Shown: positions 50,901 through 64,000 of the stretch, one piece after another | How positions within the stretch are numbered: the first letter of the stretch is position 1 | Layout: each line of letters starts with the position of its first letter | NCBI RefSeq assembly: GCF_001625215.2 | Contig: NC_030383.2 | Coordinates: 64,036,949 to 64,100,948 of the forward strand | Reading direction: 5' to 3' | Source: Daucus carota subsp. sativus | Lineage: Eukaryota; Streptophyta; Magnoliopsida; Apiales; Apiaceae | DNA length: 64,000 nt | Program-made: the position numbers and the translations under genes | The notes under the pieces: generated by a model | What the model was told of the DNA's origin: nothing | Database searches by the model: none | The model's input: the letters and a program-made list of their open reading frames with translations, nothing else

Positions 50901-51068
50901 AAATAAGAATAGCAACTATTTAAAAGAAATATTCGGCAGAAACTCGAGAGTGCATTATGCACAAACACAAACACATACACAAGCATATACCTTTTCTAGC
51001 CACTTCTCGTCAGCAAAAGGGATCTTCTTATCGTATCCTGGGGGAGGAAAGGGAAAGCAACGTGACAT
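47935..51068 (-). CDS. Lysine-rich 'myb-like protein X' family nuclear protein, 584 aa
   Basis: Three coding exons, 51068-50991, 49850-48980 and 48740-47935, give 584 residues with matching phases. The start MSRCFPFPPPGYDKK is the conserved N-terminus of this plant family. From about residue 27 to 75 lies a highly charged KKEKRDKK/KDKKDKDK stretch, probably a nuclear signal and disordered segment. Acidic-basic low complexity continues through the middle. The conserved C-terminus has KPPHPDSKYLSEILNIPG, an EWLF motif, and the terminal RIESADITALPYVIPY. Databases call relatives 'myb-like protein X' from low complexity only; there is no Myb domain here. The molecular function is not known. The 1.1-kb first intron and a TATA box at 52282-52289 indicate further 5' UTR exons between 51068 and 52270. 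Confidence 0.88.
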
Positions 51069-52281
51069 TGCAAACACGCCTGGCCAACTGTGAACTTCTT
51101 GGTAATTGTGAAAATTTACTAATCCCTGATCATTGTGTTTCCACCCTGTAACATACAAATAACAACAATCTTTCTTGTGATCCCTGTCATTGTACTCATT
51201 TCCCACTTTAGCGATTTTTTGTTATATGGCAATGCAGGACTTTCAAATTCAGTCACCTGGATTTTTGTTAGACAGCAAAGATAATTCAATATCTATGATA
51301 CCAAAACTGCTTGAAAAAATCTCCATCCGCCTAAAAATTTGAACTTACCAGAAATTTTTTAACCCAAGGATTGTCAACAAATGAAGTCTCAACAAAATTC
51401 AGAATATTTGCAAGATTTCCTGGTACAATAAAGTCTCGAGACCTGCCCATCAACATATATCAATATCAGACATTGCCTAAATGTAGATTGCAACTTAAAG
51501 AACAACAAAGACATCACAAAATCAAAATGCAAAATATATATTACTGCACCTATAAAAACAATCAAAAAAAAAAAAAAAAAACCATTAAACAATAAAAACT
51601 CATTTCAGTCCTGATTGAAAAGCATAGCTCTGTCAAACCCTCTCTAGAATTTAATGCACAAAGCTTAAAGCTATAGCACATCACAATAATTGTAGTCCAA
51701 CAAATACTGATTTATAATGACCCAATTTTAAATAAACAAACGAAATGTCCTTTGATCACCTTCCATCTATACTCTTCAGTTCATATCTCAACCTGGCAAC
51801 TAGGGCTCATTGAGTACACATCAAAAAATCGAAAAATCAAAAAACATTTAAAAAACAACCCAAATTTTTCCCCCACAAAAGGGGAAACACCAACTTCACA
51901 AAAACCACACAAACACTTAAAATTTCAGATTTTTAAGCTATCAAAAGGGTTTTATCTAAATTACTCAAGACCCCAAGAATTCAAGAAAATGCCATAAAGG
52001 TGTGATTTTTACACTGAATTAAGCAATGCAGAAGCCAAACAAACACAGGAGATCAAACAAAAAGGAGAGAAACCATTACTAGATATCTCCTCACTTGTTT
52101 CTTTAAGTGTGTCTATCTATGTGTCTATATGTTTGGATCCTGGGAAGCTCTGTCAATTCTTGATATGGGTTTTTTTATGTGTGTGTTTGTGTGTGTTTTT
52201 TTCTTGGTGTTTCTCAGTTCTTTCTGGGAAGAAAAGAAAACACAAAAGGGGGAGAGAAGTGTTTGACAACACATTAAGAGG

Positions 52282-52289
52282 TATTTATA
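52282..52289 (-). promoter_or_regulatory. TATA box of the lysine-rich gene
   Basis: TATAAATA on the minus strand, with CT-rich leader sequence downstream. It is 1.2 kb from the ATG, which implies at least one UTR intron. Confidence 0.5.
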
Positions 52290-52299
52290 GCGGATGAGA

Positions 52300-53174
52300 G
52301 AGAAGAGTGGGGGTTAAAAAAGTACAACTACTAAACTACTGTCTTTATGTTACCAAATTTAACAGAGAAGTATCTATACAGTACTAGTTCGAAAACTATC
52401 AATTTTCGATTAATCGAATTCGAATGTTAGTATAGTAATTTCTAATTTTACGATTTATAATTAAAAAAATTCGAGGTGAAAATTTTTAGGAAAATGGTTT
52501 AGATTTTAAGGAAGTGGTTAATAAATTTGAAATTTTGGGTTGTGGACCCACTAATGTAGTTACATAGGTCCCACTGATTTTCTGTAAAAAGTAAAAACAC
52601 ATAAATTATAGAAAAATTGAGGATAGAGATAAGTTTTTATTATAAACCGGTAGTAGTTTTGATTTCATAAGTATAATCTAGTAGGTCCCACATTTGTAAT
52701 GGAATCGGACAAAATAAGGAGGGAGAGAATTAAAGATGGGTTGCAGTTTGAAATAAAAGCAAATTTAAGTTTTTGATTAATTTCGATAATTCAAATTTAT
52801 AATTTTAAATCTTTATTACAGATCCTTAACTGTGACCATTGAAGAATCCAGGAGATGGAGATGAAGATAGATTAATGACAAACCGTCGCTGTAAAAAGAT
52901 AGATTATGAAGAGGGCTCATAATCAGGCATATAACTTTTTCCAATTAATAAACATTTCAACACCCTATTTTTTTTTGACAATGCAGGCTTATATGCTTTA
53001 TAAATTAGTATCTGTTCCAATATTTTTCGGATGAGTCAGAGTCAAACCCGGGTCTCCCGGGATAACAGAAATATTGATCAAACTTAATTTAGTACAGAGA
53101 TCATCTTCTACATTGATATTGACCCAATTACATTTAATAGCAGTAATAAACATCCTGTAATTCCAGCACAAAAA
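52300..53174. other. Intergenic stretch
   Basis: Promoter of the lysine-rich gene and 3' side of the helicase gene. No gene or element is recognised. A segment near 53030-53080 (GGATGAGTCAGAGTCAAACC then GGGTCTCCCGGG) looks like retroelement debris but cannot be supported. Confidence 0.35.
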
Positions 53175-56100
53175 CTAAGCACGCCTTTTGCTCAAACGCC
53201 AAGAATTAGGCTCATGGTACCTGTCATAAAGAGGTTCAATACGTTCTTCACGTTTGCGTTTGCTCATTTTGCTTGGATCTGCTACTTTAAAAAACCTGGG
53301 TGCCAGCTCAACAAGCCACTTGGGATCAACAACGGTAACTCCACGCATGTACACCTTTGTTGTCAATACCAACTCGTTGTAGATGACCCAATCGGGTTGT
53401 CTTTGAAAAAGAGCACTGCTGGGATGAATGTAAACTGATTGATTCTCCACTAGAGTTCGGTATCCTCCCTGCTGATCCTTTTTAGCTGCATGGAAGAAAA
53501 ATCCTGCTGCAATGGCCTTCCTTATCTTCGAATAGTTCTTCCCAGCACTCACAATATCCAATTTGTACCTATATAATCCACAATACGAGTCAATAACAAA
53601 TAAATAGCTAGTTACCGGAGAAGTATCTTACTTCAAGAATTAATGGCAATATGATGGCCTCTAACTTTACAAAAAATTGGCTCTTTTAGTAGAAATTGAT
53701 ATCAATTATTTTCTTAACATATACTAATTGCATTCCGTTACTTCCTTTTAGAACAACTGGCTGAATCATCAACCCGTACTAATATCACTTCACAAGCACC
53801 CACCAGATTACCCACCATCTTCATAATTTTTGGAAGAAAAGGCATAGATCATAGACCACGTTTTACCAGGGTCAAGTTAATTTTTTCCACCGTTCCGGTA
53901 GTATCTCAATTTTTGCTCTCCATCTATAGATTGCCTATGAGGTGATCTATGCTCGGCATATACAGACTACAGTATATCAAACAAAAGATAGACCAGTTCC
54001 TCCATTTATTAAAATTAATGCAGAGAACTAAACCCTATACCAATTTTTAGAATTCTAATGGAAGGAACAGTAATAGATTTTAGATCAGTTAAATGTTTCA
54101 TGGTGGCCGGAAAAGGGACATTGTCAAAGTTGACCTAATACAATAAAATTCTTTTAAAAAATAGCCTGGATCATAAAATGTCAATTTTTATAAAAGAGTC
54201 ATTTTTTGTGCAAAAAAAATAAATTGAGGCCAACAAAGTGCAATTAGGACTTACTTTAATTAATAGGAATAGTATTTGTAAGAAAGTGCCATTCAAAATG
54301 AAAACTGTAATTTTTATTTTATTTTTGCTAAACTGCCTGAAGAAATTTATTAAGTTTGATAACATAATTTTCGGCCATTGCCATTAATGCTTACTAGGAA
54401 CTACTATTCTAAGGCTGCATATAAAGTAAACTATATTCTTGAGCTCCTTCCATACAGGAGAAGCGTTTTATAGAATTTACATGTTTTCTAAGAATGTTTG
54501 TTTTGGTTTTGGGCTTCAATCAAGTAAGGGAAGAGAAGATAAAAAGTTGTCTGCTTTGGTTTTAGAGTTGAAAATTTTATGCCTTACAACATGCTAACAA
54601 ATACCAAGAATAAAGAACTTAAAACTACTATGTGTATATACAAACTAGAGCTGAAAGTAGATAAATATATTACACTTCAGAAACTAGACAGCTTCAAATA
54701 TGCAATGCATGACTAGATACAAACACTGTTATGTGCAGGTTCATATATGCCTCCAACATACATCCCCCTCTCTCAATCTCTCACGCGCACACACAAACAC
54801 ACGAGCATTTAATTTGTGTTCCAACATTTTCTTTAAAGTAAATGAACAGAAGTTGAACAAACTAAAATGTGTATAAAGACTGGAAGATGGATAGACATAC
54901 CTGTCCATGAGAGAAAGGAGCTGTCCCTGCACATCTCGAGCCATATCTAATGATTTATATAGGACAAAATTCTCACTGCACCATGGTCGAGAATACCCTT
55001 TTGCTTTCCAGGCCTCGTATACAGCAAGCAAGGTAAGATGATCTCCTTCAGGCTGGAAGAATTTGGCCCTTTTTTGGTCAGCTTGAGCTTGCTTTTCTCT
55101 ATGTCTGTAGAACACATCTCCGGTTTGAATCATTGCTATGATGGTCAGAATCTCATCGCTACAACCAAGATCTACACTAGCAAGGAGCATTTTCGATAAG
55201 GGAGGATCCATCGGAAATTCTGCCATTTTCCTACCCAATTTTGTGAGAAGCCCCTCTTCATCCAGAGCTCCAAGACTATACAACTGTTCCATGGCAGAGA
55301 TTAGAGCTTGAGGAGAAGGAGGGTCCATAAAATCAAACGATAGTAGATCGTTTATGCCCATTGCTTTCATGTTCAGAGTGGTGACTCCGAGATTCGTCCT
55401 CTGAATTTCAGGTATAGAGGTGGGGGACATCTCATTGTGAAAAGCACTCTCTGTGTACAGGCGGTAACACTTACCTGGTCCGGTCCGTCCTGCACGTCCA
55501 GCTCGTTGCTTTGCCGATGCTTGCGAGATTGGCGTTATGACCAGTGAATCAAGCCCCTGCTTAGGATTGTAAACGTTTTGCTTTGCAAATCCAGAGTCAA
55601 TGACATAATAAATCCCATCAATTGTCAGAGAAGCTTCAGCAATATTGGTTGCAACTACCACTTTCCTCTTCCCGGGAGGAGCAGGATCAAAGATTCTGGA
55701 CTGCTCCTCAATGGGCAAACTTCCGTGGGCTGGTAAAGTGATTAGCTCAGGTACATTCTTGCCCAACCCTTTCATCCTCTCTGTAAGAGACTGGCATGCA
55801 TGATCGATCTCATCTTTACCGGTCAAAAAGACAAGGATGTCTCCTTCAGGTTCTGTCAAATGAATCTGCAGGACTGTGATCAGGGCTGCATCTAAGTAGT
55901 CAATTTCTGGTTGTTTGGCATACAGTATCTCTACAGGAAAAGTTCTTCCAGGGATGGTGAATATATTGCAACTAAAGAAATAACCTGAAAATTTCTCAGC
56001 ATCCAGTGTGGCAGATGTGATGATCAAACGAAGGTCCGGACGTCTTTTCACTAGCCTTTTGAGTAGCCCGAAGAGAATATCTGTGTGTAGGGTCCTCTCA

Positions 56101-57794
56101 TGCGCTTCATCAAGCATTATAATGGAGTATTGAGATAAATTTTCATCAATAAGAATCTCTGTTAAAAGCATACCGTCAGTCATGTACTTTATAACAGTGT
56201 CCGGACCGGTATGATCCTCAAATCGAATGGCATACCCAACTTCCTCCCCTAAACGACAACCAAATTCTTCAGCCACTCTCTCAGCCACAGACTTTGCAGC
56301 CACCCTACGAGGTTGAGTACATCCAATTTTACCACTGGTTGTGTAACCTGCTTCAGCAAGGTACTGTGTCGCTTGAGTTGTCTTGCCTGAACCTGTCTCA
56401 CCAATAACAACCAGAACCTGATTGTCATGCACTGCTTGTACCAGTTCATTCTTCAATTTGTAAATGGGTAAGCTCTTCCTCTGGTCTTGTATGGACAGCT
56501 TTGACCTCTGCCCAAAAGTGAGAGCTGCAGCACAGGCATCTTTCTTCGCTTCAGGTGATTTGTATGCAAATAAACCAAGATCCCTCAGCTCCTGTGCTAG
56601 ATGCCTCTCACCTGACTCGGGCATCGGATCTTCCCACGGTCTGTTAAGATCTTTCGGGATAGAATCTAGGATGGCCCTCTGCTGCTGCTCCCTCACTTCT
56701 CTCCTCTCCTTGACAAGAGCAGACTGAAGGGCTGCTGCACGACTCAGTGATCCCGCAGGATTTTTGAATACCTTAACAGGTGACATGTCCACAGAATATT
56801 GGGTTTGGCCGTTTAAAAAGGGTGGTTCATCCTCGTTCAACTCGATTTCCAGCTCTTTCTCAGCAACTTCCTTCTCGTAGAGGAGGCCATCTGTTTCATC
56901 ATTGAACATGAGATGCTCCTTTACACTTAAAACACCAGAGGCGATCATCTGCTGCGCCTCCCACCTCTCGGGTGAAGTCATTCTCTTCAAGGGTCGGCAT
57001 GATGGATGAGGAGCATCATCATCGTCAATAATTTTGATCCCAGAAATCCCAGTCCTTGAAGTAGGCCTCCTGTTATTCAATCTTGAAGGAGTTGCCATAT
57101 CATCCTCCTCCAAGCTGCTCTTCTTCAGAGGCAGCAGATCTTCACCTGTAGTCTGATCAACATCTTTCATGGATAAACTCAACCTGTGATTCGCAATGGA
57201 AATCACCTTGACATACACCTCCTGATCCCGCTTGACGAAATCCTTGGTATTTGTGATCCTCCTAGTAGCCATCTGAGACACATGAACCAAGCCCTCTTTA
57301 CCCCTAAACTCACTATTCAGCTGAACAAAACAACCGGTGTCCATGACTCTCTTCACCCTTCCCTTATAAACCCGATACAACTCTGGTTCACAAGTCCTGC
57401 TATCAACGTGCTGATCACACTCATCTCTCCGATTTCTATCAGCAGCGCTGTCATCTTCCCCACCCCTCTCCTCGCGCCCTCTACGTCTCTCATCTCCTCC
57501 ATCTCTACCCCTAAATCTATCCTTGTCTACTAGTCCGACCTCTTGTGCGGGCAATATAGCATGAATATTAGTTAACAGAGTACGCACAAGATAATAAGGC
57601 AAATCAGCACCGTTTTCTTTTAATTTAGCATCAAAAACATCAACATTCGAGCAACCGCGACCTAATTCAGTGACAAATTCAGCTAATACTCTATCAGAGA
57701 CGCCGAAGTAGGTTTCAAGTTCAGTACTGACTTTAGAAAGAAGCGATAAGTAGTCGAGTTTCTCTAACAAGGAACAATTGAGCTCAGATGCCAT
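53175..57794 (-). CDS. PRP22/DHX8-type DEAH-box spliceosomal RNA helicase
   Basis: Two exons, 57794-54901 and 53568-53175, give 1095 residues; the junction reads [14 protein letters not shown]. The N-terminal domain (1-85) is followed by an Arg/Asp/Glu-rich linker and an S1 RNA-binding domain at about 138-212. Helicase motifs are I GETGSGKT (465-472), Ia [14 protein letters not shown] (562-565), III SAT (594-596) and [12 protein letters not shown] (763-772), followed by the HA2 and OB-fold regions to the end. An S1 domain plus DEAH core is diagnostic of PRP22/DHX8 (plant DEAH5 class), which releases spliced mRNA from the spliceosome. The length is a little under the roughly 1160-1220 of relatives, mostly because the linker is shorter. 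Only one intron (1.3 kb, near the 3' end) is unusual against animal homologues. The ATG lies 186 bp downstream of a TATATAAA box. Confidence 0.95.
53569..54900 (-). other. Large intron of the DEAH helicase gene
   Basis: Donor CAG|GTATGT at 54900 and acceptor ATATAG at 53569. The open frame reads past the donor for 53 codons, so intron retention would give a truncated protein ending at 54741. No element is seen inside. Confidence 0.8.
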
Positions 57795-57979
57795 TATAGT
57801 ATTATATATTACTTGAGATGATGATGATTATTATAAGTACGTATAAATTTGATTCTGGAAAACACGAAAGCTTACCACGTGGACCTCCACAGAGATGGGG
57901 ATTGATCCTAGGGTTTGAAACTTTGAATCCCCACAAACTAAACCCTTTTTTCTTTCTTTAATCTTCTTTCCCATGCATG

Positions 57980-57989
57980 TTTATATAAA
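57980..57989 (-). promoter_or_regulatory. TATA box of the DEAH helicase gene
   Basis: Palindromic GTTTATATAAAC centre, about 190 bp upstream of the ATG on the minus strand. A telo-box (CCTAGGGTTTG on the plus strand) at about 57908-57918 lies in the leader. Confidence 0.6.
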
Positions 57990-58956
57990 CAACCCGGCTT
58001 GGACCCAATTTCACAACCCATCTGCCTTTTCAACAGGATTCTCAATTTTCTATTCTAATTTTATATTTTCACAAAACCTTTTTTTAATCGAATTCTATAT
58101 ATACTAGTTATATTTTCACTTCAAAAATAACGGCTGGGAAAATACATTTGAAAAATACAGATATAGTTGGTAACTATATCTGTTGGCTCTGAGTTTGGTT
58201 TAGTGGTGCTTGTGAAGATAGTGTGGAAGATTTTAATTGTTAGTGTTTTTGGGCATACAGACCCATCATTATTAACGAGTTAAAAGCCAATAAAAATCTG
58301 TCATCTAACTCAGAAGTTGATTTTATGTACGCACCTCAGCACACGATGGAAAATCTGAAAATTGTCTTACCATTGTACAAAATGTTTTCCATGGTAATGT
58401 GTTTATTGAGAGGTTTAACAATGTCACAAAGATTTTGAATTATTATCATGTAAGAATGTCAGGTAGCATGGACTTCACAGTTTGTACATGGGATCTACAC
58501 TCCAGCAATCTCATTAGTCATTACAACTGTGTTGACATCCACAGTTCAGTCGTATATGCAATAGACTGCTTCCTCCTATAAGAGAAGATTAAAGGATGGC
58601 TCGCTCTGTTCCTGCTAAGGATCCCGAGACATCGGCAAATTTGAAGGTATTATCACAAGGGACAAAATTGGCATGCTTTGTGCTCCAAATTTGACGATTA
58701 ACATTTTTTTTTTAAAAAGTAAAAAAAGAAAATAATAATGCACCCTATGGACAGAAAATGCAGCCTCTGTGATTCATATGAAATGAACTGTACATTATTC
58801 TCCAGGACAACTAAAGAACATGTTTATGTCTTTTGTGTAACTGTAAGAATGAACATATTATACTTTCCAGGGTAGCCAAGGTGTCAGAAATGCATTTACA
58901 GGAAAATTTATGGTTACTTTGTGGGCACCTTAATTAGAGATGATCAGATGAAATAA
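57990..58956. other. Intergenic stretch between helicase and kinase genes
   Basis: No gene is visible. It contains the helicase promoter and the 3' UTR of the kinase gene; a few short frames lack any supporting feature. Confidence 0.45.
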
Positions 58957-61455
58957 TTACAAAATCTTTAAAAACTCATCGCTCCGTAGTTGGTCAACCC
59001 ACCCTAGGGCTGCAGGAGCTAGTTCACTTCCTCGAAGGCAATGCCCCTGCTGTAACGGGCAGGACATAGCCAAAAATGGATGATCTAAGATGTTAGGTTG
59101 CAAAGGAGCCACCGAAAATCCAGCTGATGGGGGTACTCCGATTGTTGATTGTGGAATAGTGCTGTAAAAAAAAAAATGAATATAGTTTGCAGGAAATAAA
59201 TTATCTTTTTGCAACCACCAAATCAGTACTGACACTGTTATTCATCACATGGTTTGCATAGTGTCAGCTTATCAACCAACCTGAAAGATAATGATAAAGA
59301 CTCCACTGGGGCAGAGACTCTATGGGGAGCATCAGGAAGCAGAGACCAATAAACTGGAAAAAAGCAAACTAATGAGTTTCAGTTACTTTATTATATGGAT
59401 GTTTCTTAAATTTCTCTGCAGACTCGTTCTTGATGAATTGAACTTCTAAAGTATAGATTTACCTGAGTTTGGTTGTTTATTGATTAAAGCAGGGCAAATT
59501 AGAACACCCTATATACAAAGGTTCACGTATGATCAAATTAGCTTTAAAATAAAGAGCAACACGTCAGATAGTTCCAAAGTATGATTTCAAATTTACAAAC
59601 ACACCTCGCCTGATGTTTGAGCTTTCTGGACTAGCTCTGCAAGAAGTTCCACAAAAAAGATAGTTTAGAAGCTTTAGATATGCATATTCAAAAACTTTAC
59701 AAAATTTGGGCTTTAGATATGCATATTTAAATACTTCATGAAACCGGCCAGGGTTCGACAAACCCATTACATATCTACACACTACCATCTGTTTAATGTA
59801 ACATCATTGTAGAACGAATGAACTACTGCCAAATGACCCCAGCAAATAACATAAATCAATATTATATGTATGAAAGAGAACCAAAATGACCCCAGTAAAC
59901 TACTTGAATCAATTTCGATTTTCACATGTATATCACAAAACCAATTATTACCATAGTCTGAAGCGCTTGAATTTACACCCAGGGTTAGACCAAGAAAATT
60001 TTCCTCCGTCTTCTTGCCAAAGCCCCCAAGGCTCAACTCAAGATTCGGCTTGTCATCTGCAGAAGATGGCAGCTAAAATTTTAAGAGAACCCAATGAATA
60101 ACAACCCACGAGGTGGAGCAATTGATCACCAAGTGAACTCACCTATGTTATTTAGCTTCAGCTGCAGTGGATCACCAAATGGACGAGGAATATACATGTG
60201 AACCTATCATTGACAAGTGTTAGCAGCTTATAGTTTCTATAAAAAAAAAAAAAAGCAATTTGGACAAATCCGTAAACATCAATTACCGTGAAAAAGGGAT
60301 GCTGTAAGCATTGTTCTGCAGTTGGCCTACTTTGTGGGTTCCATGAACAAAGTTGCTAAAACAGTTGAAGATGACATCAATAATAAAACTTGTCAATCCT
60401 CTGCTAGTAAAAACACCATATGGTGCATACCTTTATCAAGTCAATAGCTTCCGAACTTGCATTTGGAATAATGTCTGATAGATTTGCAGGCATAATCTAC
60501 CAAAGAACAACAATATACAACTCGGTGAGATTGAAAAAGAAAGAGGAAAAAGGATTCCACTAATTTGTTTCAATTTAAGACTAACCTCTGAATAACAAAC
60601 ATTGACCAATCCCACAGTATTCCTACAATCAGGAAAGGCAGTCCAATCTGGTGTACCAAGTAAGCAGCATATTTTGTATAATTGGTCCATTTCACTGACA
60701 TGAGAAGAACCACTTTCAGCAAATTATATTAGAACATTAAACAGCAGTAAAACTATGATCCAGATATCAAATTCAGATCAATCTTTTGTTCTTTCACATG
60801 TTAGACGGATAAAGCAACATAAAATGGAGAAATGGGGAGCAATTAAATGTAGAGCAAGACTCTAATGCAGAGGGCAATGTGTAGAAAAAAGAATTTAGAG
60901 GCGATCCATCGCCATAGCAAATAGGTATATGAAGTTACAGACATAAATATATACATATAAAAGGAAATAGCTTAATATATATATATATATATATATATAG
61001 GGGAGGGTTCTGGTACAAACTTACAAACTTACAAACTTTTTTTGTTCAACGCATATATAACTTGAGTTCAACATTTTTTCAACATTTTTTGTTGAACAAT
61101 GACTAAAATAGTGGTGGAGAAGTACATAAACCAATTTTTAAATGTAAGAACTAAGGTAAACATGTTATATAACTAATATTTATGTTTCTAGACCCTACCC
61201 AAACCCTAGAGGTATAGTTTAAACATATTTTTAGATATATTCAACACAATGATAATTAGTGTTCAACACCCGATGTTGAACCCCAGTTATAAATGTGTTG
61301 AAAACGCGATTTATTTATGTGTTATTTTTAAAAATTGTGATGTTTTTTGAAAAATTTTCAACATGGATACTTTATATAACTAAGGATTAACACGATAGGA
61401 GAATAAAAAAAAGTTTGTAAGTTTGTAACTTAAAAAAGTTTTTATTTGATCCTAT

Positions 61456-61503
<48 letters not shown>

Positions 61504-63930
61504 GTATGTATGTATGTATATGTATGTATGTATGTATGTATGAGATACCTTTCGCCAGGTAAAATTGGGCTCAAAGTGAAAAGTTCAGCGAGAATTGCAC
61601 CAACTGCCCACATGTCTGCAAGTAGTCTAAGGGTCAGTAGATTGGTTCAAAGACAAATTTAAACAAGTCTCCCGAAGTTTTGGATTCAAGAATATAATAG
61701 GCAGCTAGAGCTCAATTTAACAACATTCGGTCATTGTAGTTCACATGTTTTGTTTTTGGCCACATATGACAGTAATTCAACTCAATAGGTGTCAGCAGAA
61801 AATAGGGGACTGACGGCACAGGTGTATATCAGCAAAATCAAACAAACTTATATTCAAAAGAACGTTCAATAACAAAGATTAGTAGCATCCTGGAATGTTT
61901 GTTAAAAGGCTTAAGACTTGCTTTGACAAAAACACATATATTTAGATATCAAATGTTTTGTTAAAAAGATAGCAGTGAACTCAGTATATCATTATAAGAA
62001 TAAAAACAAATCATACGATGAAGATACTTTCTGATCGTGGAAATAATAGAAACAAAGACATCCCTCTTAATTGACTTCTAGGACCCTAGTGAAATTGAAT
62101 CAACTCTACGACTCCAAGTGTTTGGCTATTTAATAAAAAAATCAGCATCCCAGATGAGGAGCATAGGATAGTAGTGAATTGCTAAGATGGATTTCAGTCA
62201 CAAAGACAAATGAGAAATTAAGACTCTTATAACAAGACAGGTGAATAAAGCACCAGTTAATTTAGTAATCAGTCAAATAAAGTACTTGCACGTATCAGAA
62301 TATGATATCATACACATTATAAAATGCTTCCCAAAATATTTAAGAAGAGACAGAAGAAAAGTGTATACCAATTGAAGGAGTGTATGATAAAGATTGCAAC
62401 AAGACCTCTGGTGCTCGATACCTGACAAAAACATCAGAAATTAAAATACATTAATATAGACAGCATACATGGTGAATTTCCATTTAAAACATGACAAATA
62501 TGGGGGATGAACTTAAATGCGTATGTTTAATGACCTACCACCGCGTAGAAACATAATCAGTATACGGCGGTGATGATGCTACTTCCCTAGCCAGTCCAAA
62601 GTCAGCAATTTTGATCAAGTTGCCCGTCACCAGCAAATTCTCTAGATACAGAGATACGGTGATTATTTGTAATAAATTAATTCCATAAGGTCAAAGATAT
62701 AATAACCCTTGAAAGATATTAGCACAGTGTTTTGAGGAAATTTATACCAGGCTTTAAATCCCGATGAAAATATCCATTTCTGTGCATGTGTGCAAGTCCC
62801 TGCAGCAACTGATGCATCAAATGTTTTATCTCTGCCTCTGTAAAAGGTCTTTGACGGTCTCTCATTATTTGGTACAAATTAAGTTCCTGTGACGTCCAAA
62901 ATAAATATTAAATAAAGCTATAAATGTTAAAATCAATTACTTTTAGTAAGCTCACAAAAGTACATATTTCCTGTGACTTCATAGACACAAATTTGTACAT
63001 ATTGTTATCTAAAGATTCTGAAAGAAAACATAATGAGAAAAAGCTTACCATGTATTCAAAAATAAAGAATAGCTCGTTATTTTCTCTGACTATCTCCTTC
63101 AACTTTATTATGTTAGGATGGTTCAATTTGCGGAGGGCCTGCACCCGATAAGAGAAAAGTCAATACTACACACGTAGCTCATAAACTTCCAATCAGTTTC
63201 AAGTTATTCTACCAATGCTAAAAAAGCCGTATACAACAAACCTAAGTAAATCAATTTAAGAGAAAAGTCAATAATACAAACGTAGCTCATAAATTGCCAA
63301 TCAGTTTCAAGTTATTCTACCAATGCTAAAGAAGCCGTATACAACAAACCTAAGTAAATCAATTTAAGGGGTTATCTTGCTAAATATAAATGATCCATGT
63401 TGCATAACTAACAGTTAAGATTCTAGTATGGCACAGGTGTTTATGTTGGAGCGAACATCTATGTAAATGACCAATTACTAGATGGTTGACTCACCATGAT
63501 CCGGTTCTCTTTCATTCCCTCATAAAAAATGAACACAGAGTGACTAAACTGTTAAAAATGACAGAAAAATGCAAATACCTTAACTTCCCGCAGATTAATG
63601 CACTCGTCCCAGAAATAAAACTTTCTCTTCATCTTCTTCACTGCAACCTATACAAGCATAATACTGTCAAAACGGATTTACTCTAATAAGCCACACACGC
63701 ACACGAATAAATCTCCAGGTCATTGAAGTAGATGTTCTCACAATTTCATATGTCTCCAGACAAATAGCCTCATATACACTACCACAAGTTCCATCTCCAA
63801 GTTCTTTTGTAATTTTATATCTGTGGAATTTTATGCACCAAAAAACATGTATGAACAAGGATTCAACAAATTTTATACAATATGCATGTAATTATATATA
63901 TTGGCTTGAAATATAATTTTACCTTTCCAT
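58957..63930 (-). CDS. MHK: MHK-type serine/threonine protein kinase (RCK/MAK-like)
   Basis: Seventeen coding exons: 63930-63923, 63820-63742, 63647-63579, 63138-63049, 62886-62748, 62641-62539, 62421-62369, 61615-61549, 60694-60586, 60496-60431, 60355-60287, 60203-60143, 60056-59952, 59636-59605, 59508-59463, 59353-59281 and 59161-58957. They total 1374 nt (457 aa) with all phases closing. Kinase landmarks are the Gly loop GDGTCGSV (11-18), VAVKK with K33, E50, HRDLKPEN (catalytic D125), DFG (142-144), the activation TDY (156-158) and APE (166-168). The domain ends near residue 285. The C-terminal tail with [19 protein letters not shown] and FLGLTLGV is characteristic of plant MHK, whose substrate is not established. 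The first exon is only eight coding bases. The TDY in place of TEY is a conservative variation. A microsatellite-embedded MITE lies in intron 8. Confidence 0.93.
60999..61459. mobile_element. TIR element in a TA microsatellite, MHK intron 8
   Basis: The left end is GGGGAGGGTTCTGGTACAAA with ACTTACAAACTTACAAACTT. The right end is AAGTTTGTAAGTTTGTAACT then GATCCTATCCC, its imperfect inverse. (TA)n abuts both sides (60974-60998 and 61460-61498). It is about 460 bp and non-coding. The target preference and end style resemble the 2.8-kb element at 24316-27117. Confidence 0.65.
61460..61541. repeat. (TA)n followed by (TATG)n microsatellite
   Basis: TA units grade into TATG units and stop about 8 bp before the exon 8 end at 61549, inside the donor side of the intron. 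Confidence 0.9.
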
Positions 63931-64000
63931 TGTTGGGTTTAGGGAATCTGTCAATCAAATTCTCAATGGACTTCTAAAGTCCAAATAGCGGTTTCAATAC

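Overview
This is a gene-bearing, transposon-rich stretch of a plant nuclear genome, almost certainly a eudicot. The evidence is short GT-AG introns in AT-rich DNA, plant-specific proteins, and TATA boxes with telo-box and TGGGCC motifs. The intergenic space holds Stowaway-, Tourist-, hAT-, Mutator- and Helitron-like DNA elements and one L1-type LINE fragment. The sequence alone does not identify the species. I rebuilt nine spliced or intronless host genes by hand, with splice phases that close exactly; no homology search was possible.

Layout. 1-5.6 kb (+ strand): a two-exon gene for a 48-residue conserved micropeptide, then an intronless gene for a 401-residue membrane-anchored plant-specific protein. 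5.8-11 kb (- strand): a nine-exon G3BP-type gene (NTF2-RRM-RGG) with a degenerate ~62-bp repeat filling its first coding intron. 12.9-14.3 kb (-): a five-exon ERD2-like seven-membrane protein. 14.9-17 kb: a Tourist-like MITE and a short hAT-like element.

17-33 kb is a gene-free nest of Helitron-like copies. Their 3' ends carry a GC-rich hairpin followed by CTAG. Inside the nest are a 5'-truncated LINE with an open 507-codon frame, a 2.8-kb inverted-repeat element inserted in a TA microsatellite, a 1.6-kb Stowaway-ended element, and several copies of a TATA-box-bearing, promoter-like module.

35.7-36.6 kb (+): a chloroplast J20-type DnaJ gene with a 37-bp tandem repeat just upstream of its TATA box. 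38.4-40.3 kb (-): a small His-tract protein gene. 40.4-41.2 kb: a hAT-like element with an exact 8-bp target duplication. 41.8-46.7 kb (-): a nine-exon P-loop GTPase-like membrane protein with a 690-bp palindromic Mutator-like element in intron 2 and a MITE abutting a splice donor. 47.9-52.3 kb (-): a lysine-rich 'myb-like protein X' family gene. 53.2-58 kb (-): a PRP22/DHX8-type DEAH spliceosomal helicase. 59-63.9 kb (-): a 17-exon MHK-type protein kinase.

The genes do not form an operon or pathway. They are ordinary housekeeping genes (RNA binding, splicing, secretory pathway, plastid chaperone, signalling). The unusual material is repeat architecture: foldback and TIR elements within introns, chimeric Helitron termini, and repeated promoter-like modules inside the Helitron block. 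I saw no convincing evidence of a wholly new biological system; the best leads are in the findings.
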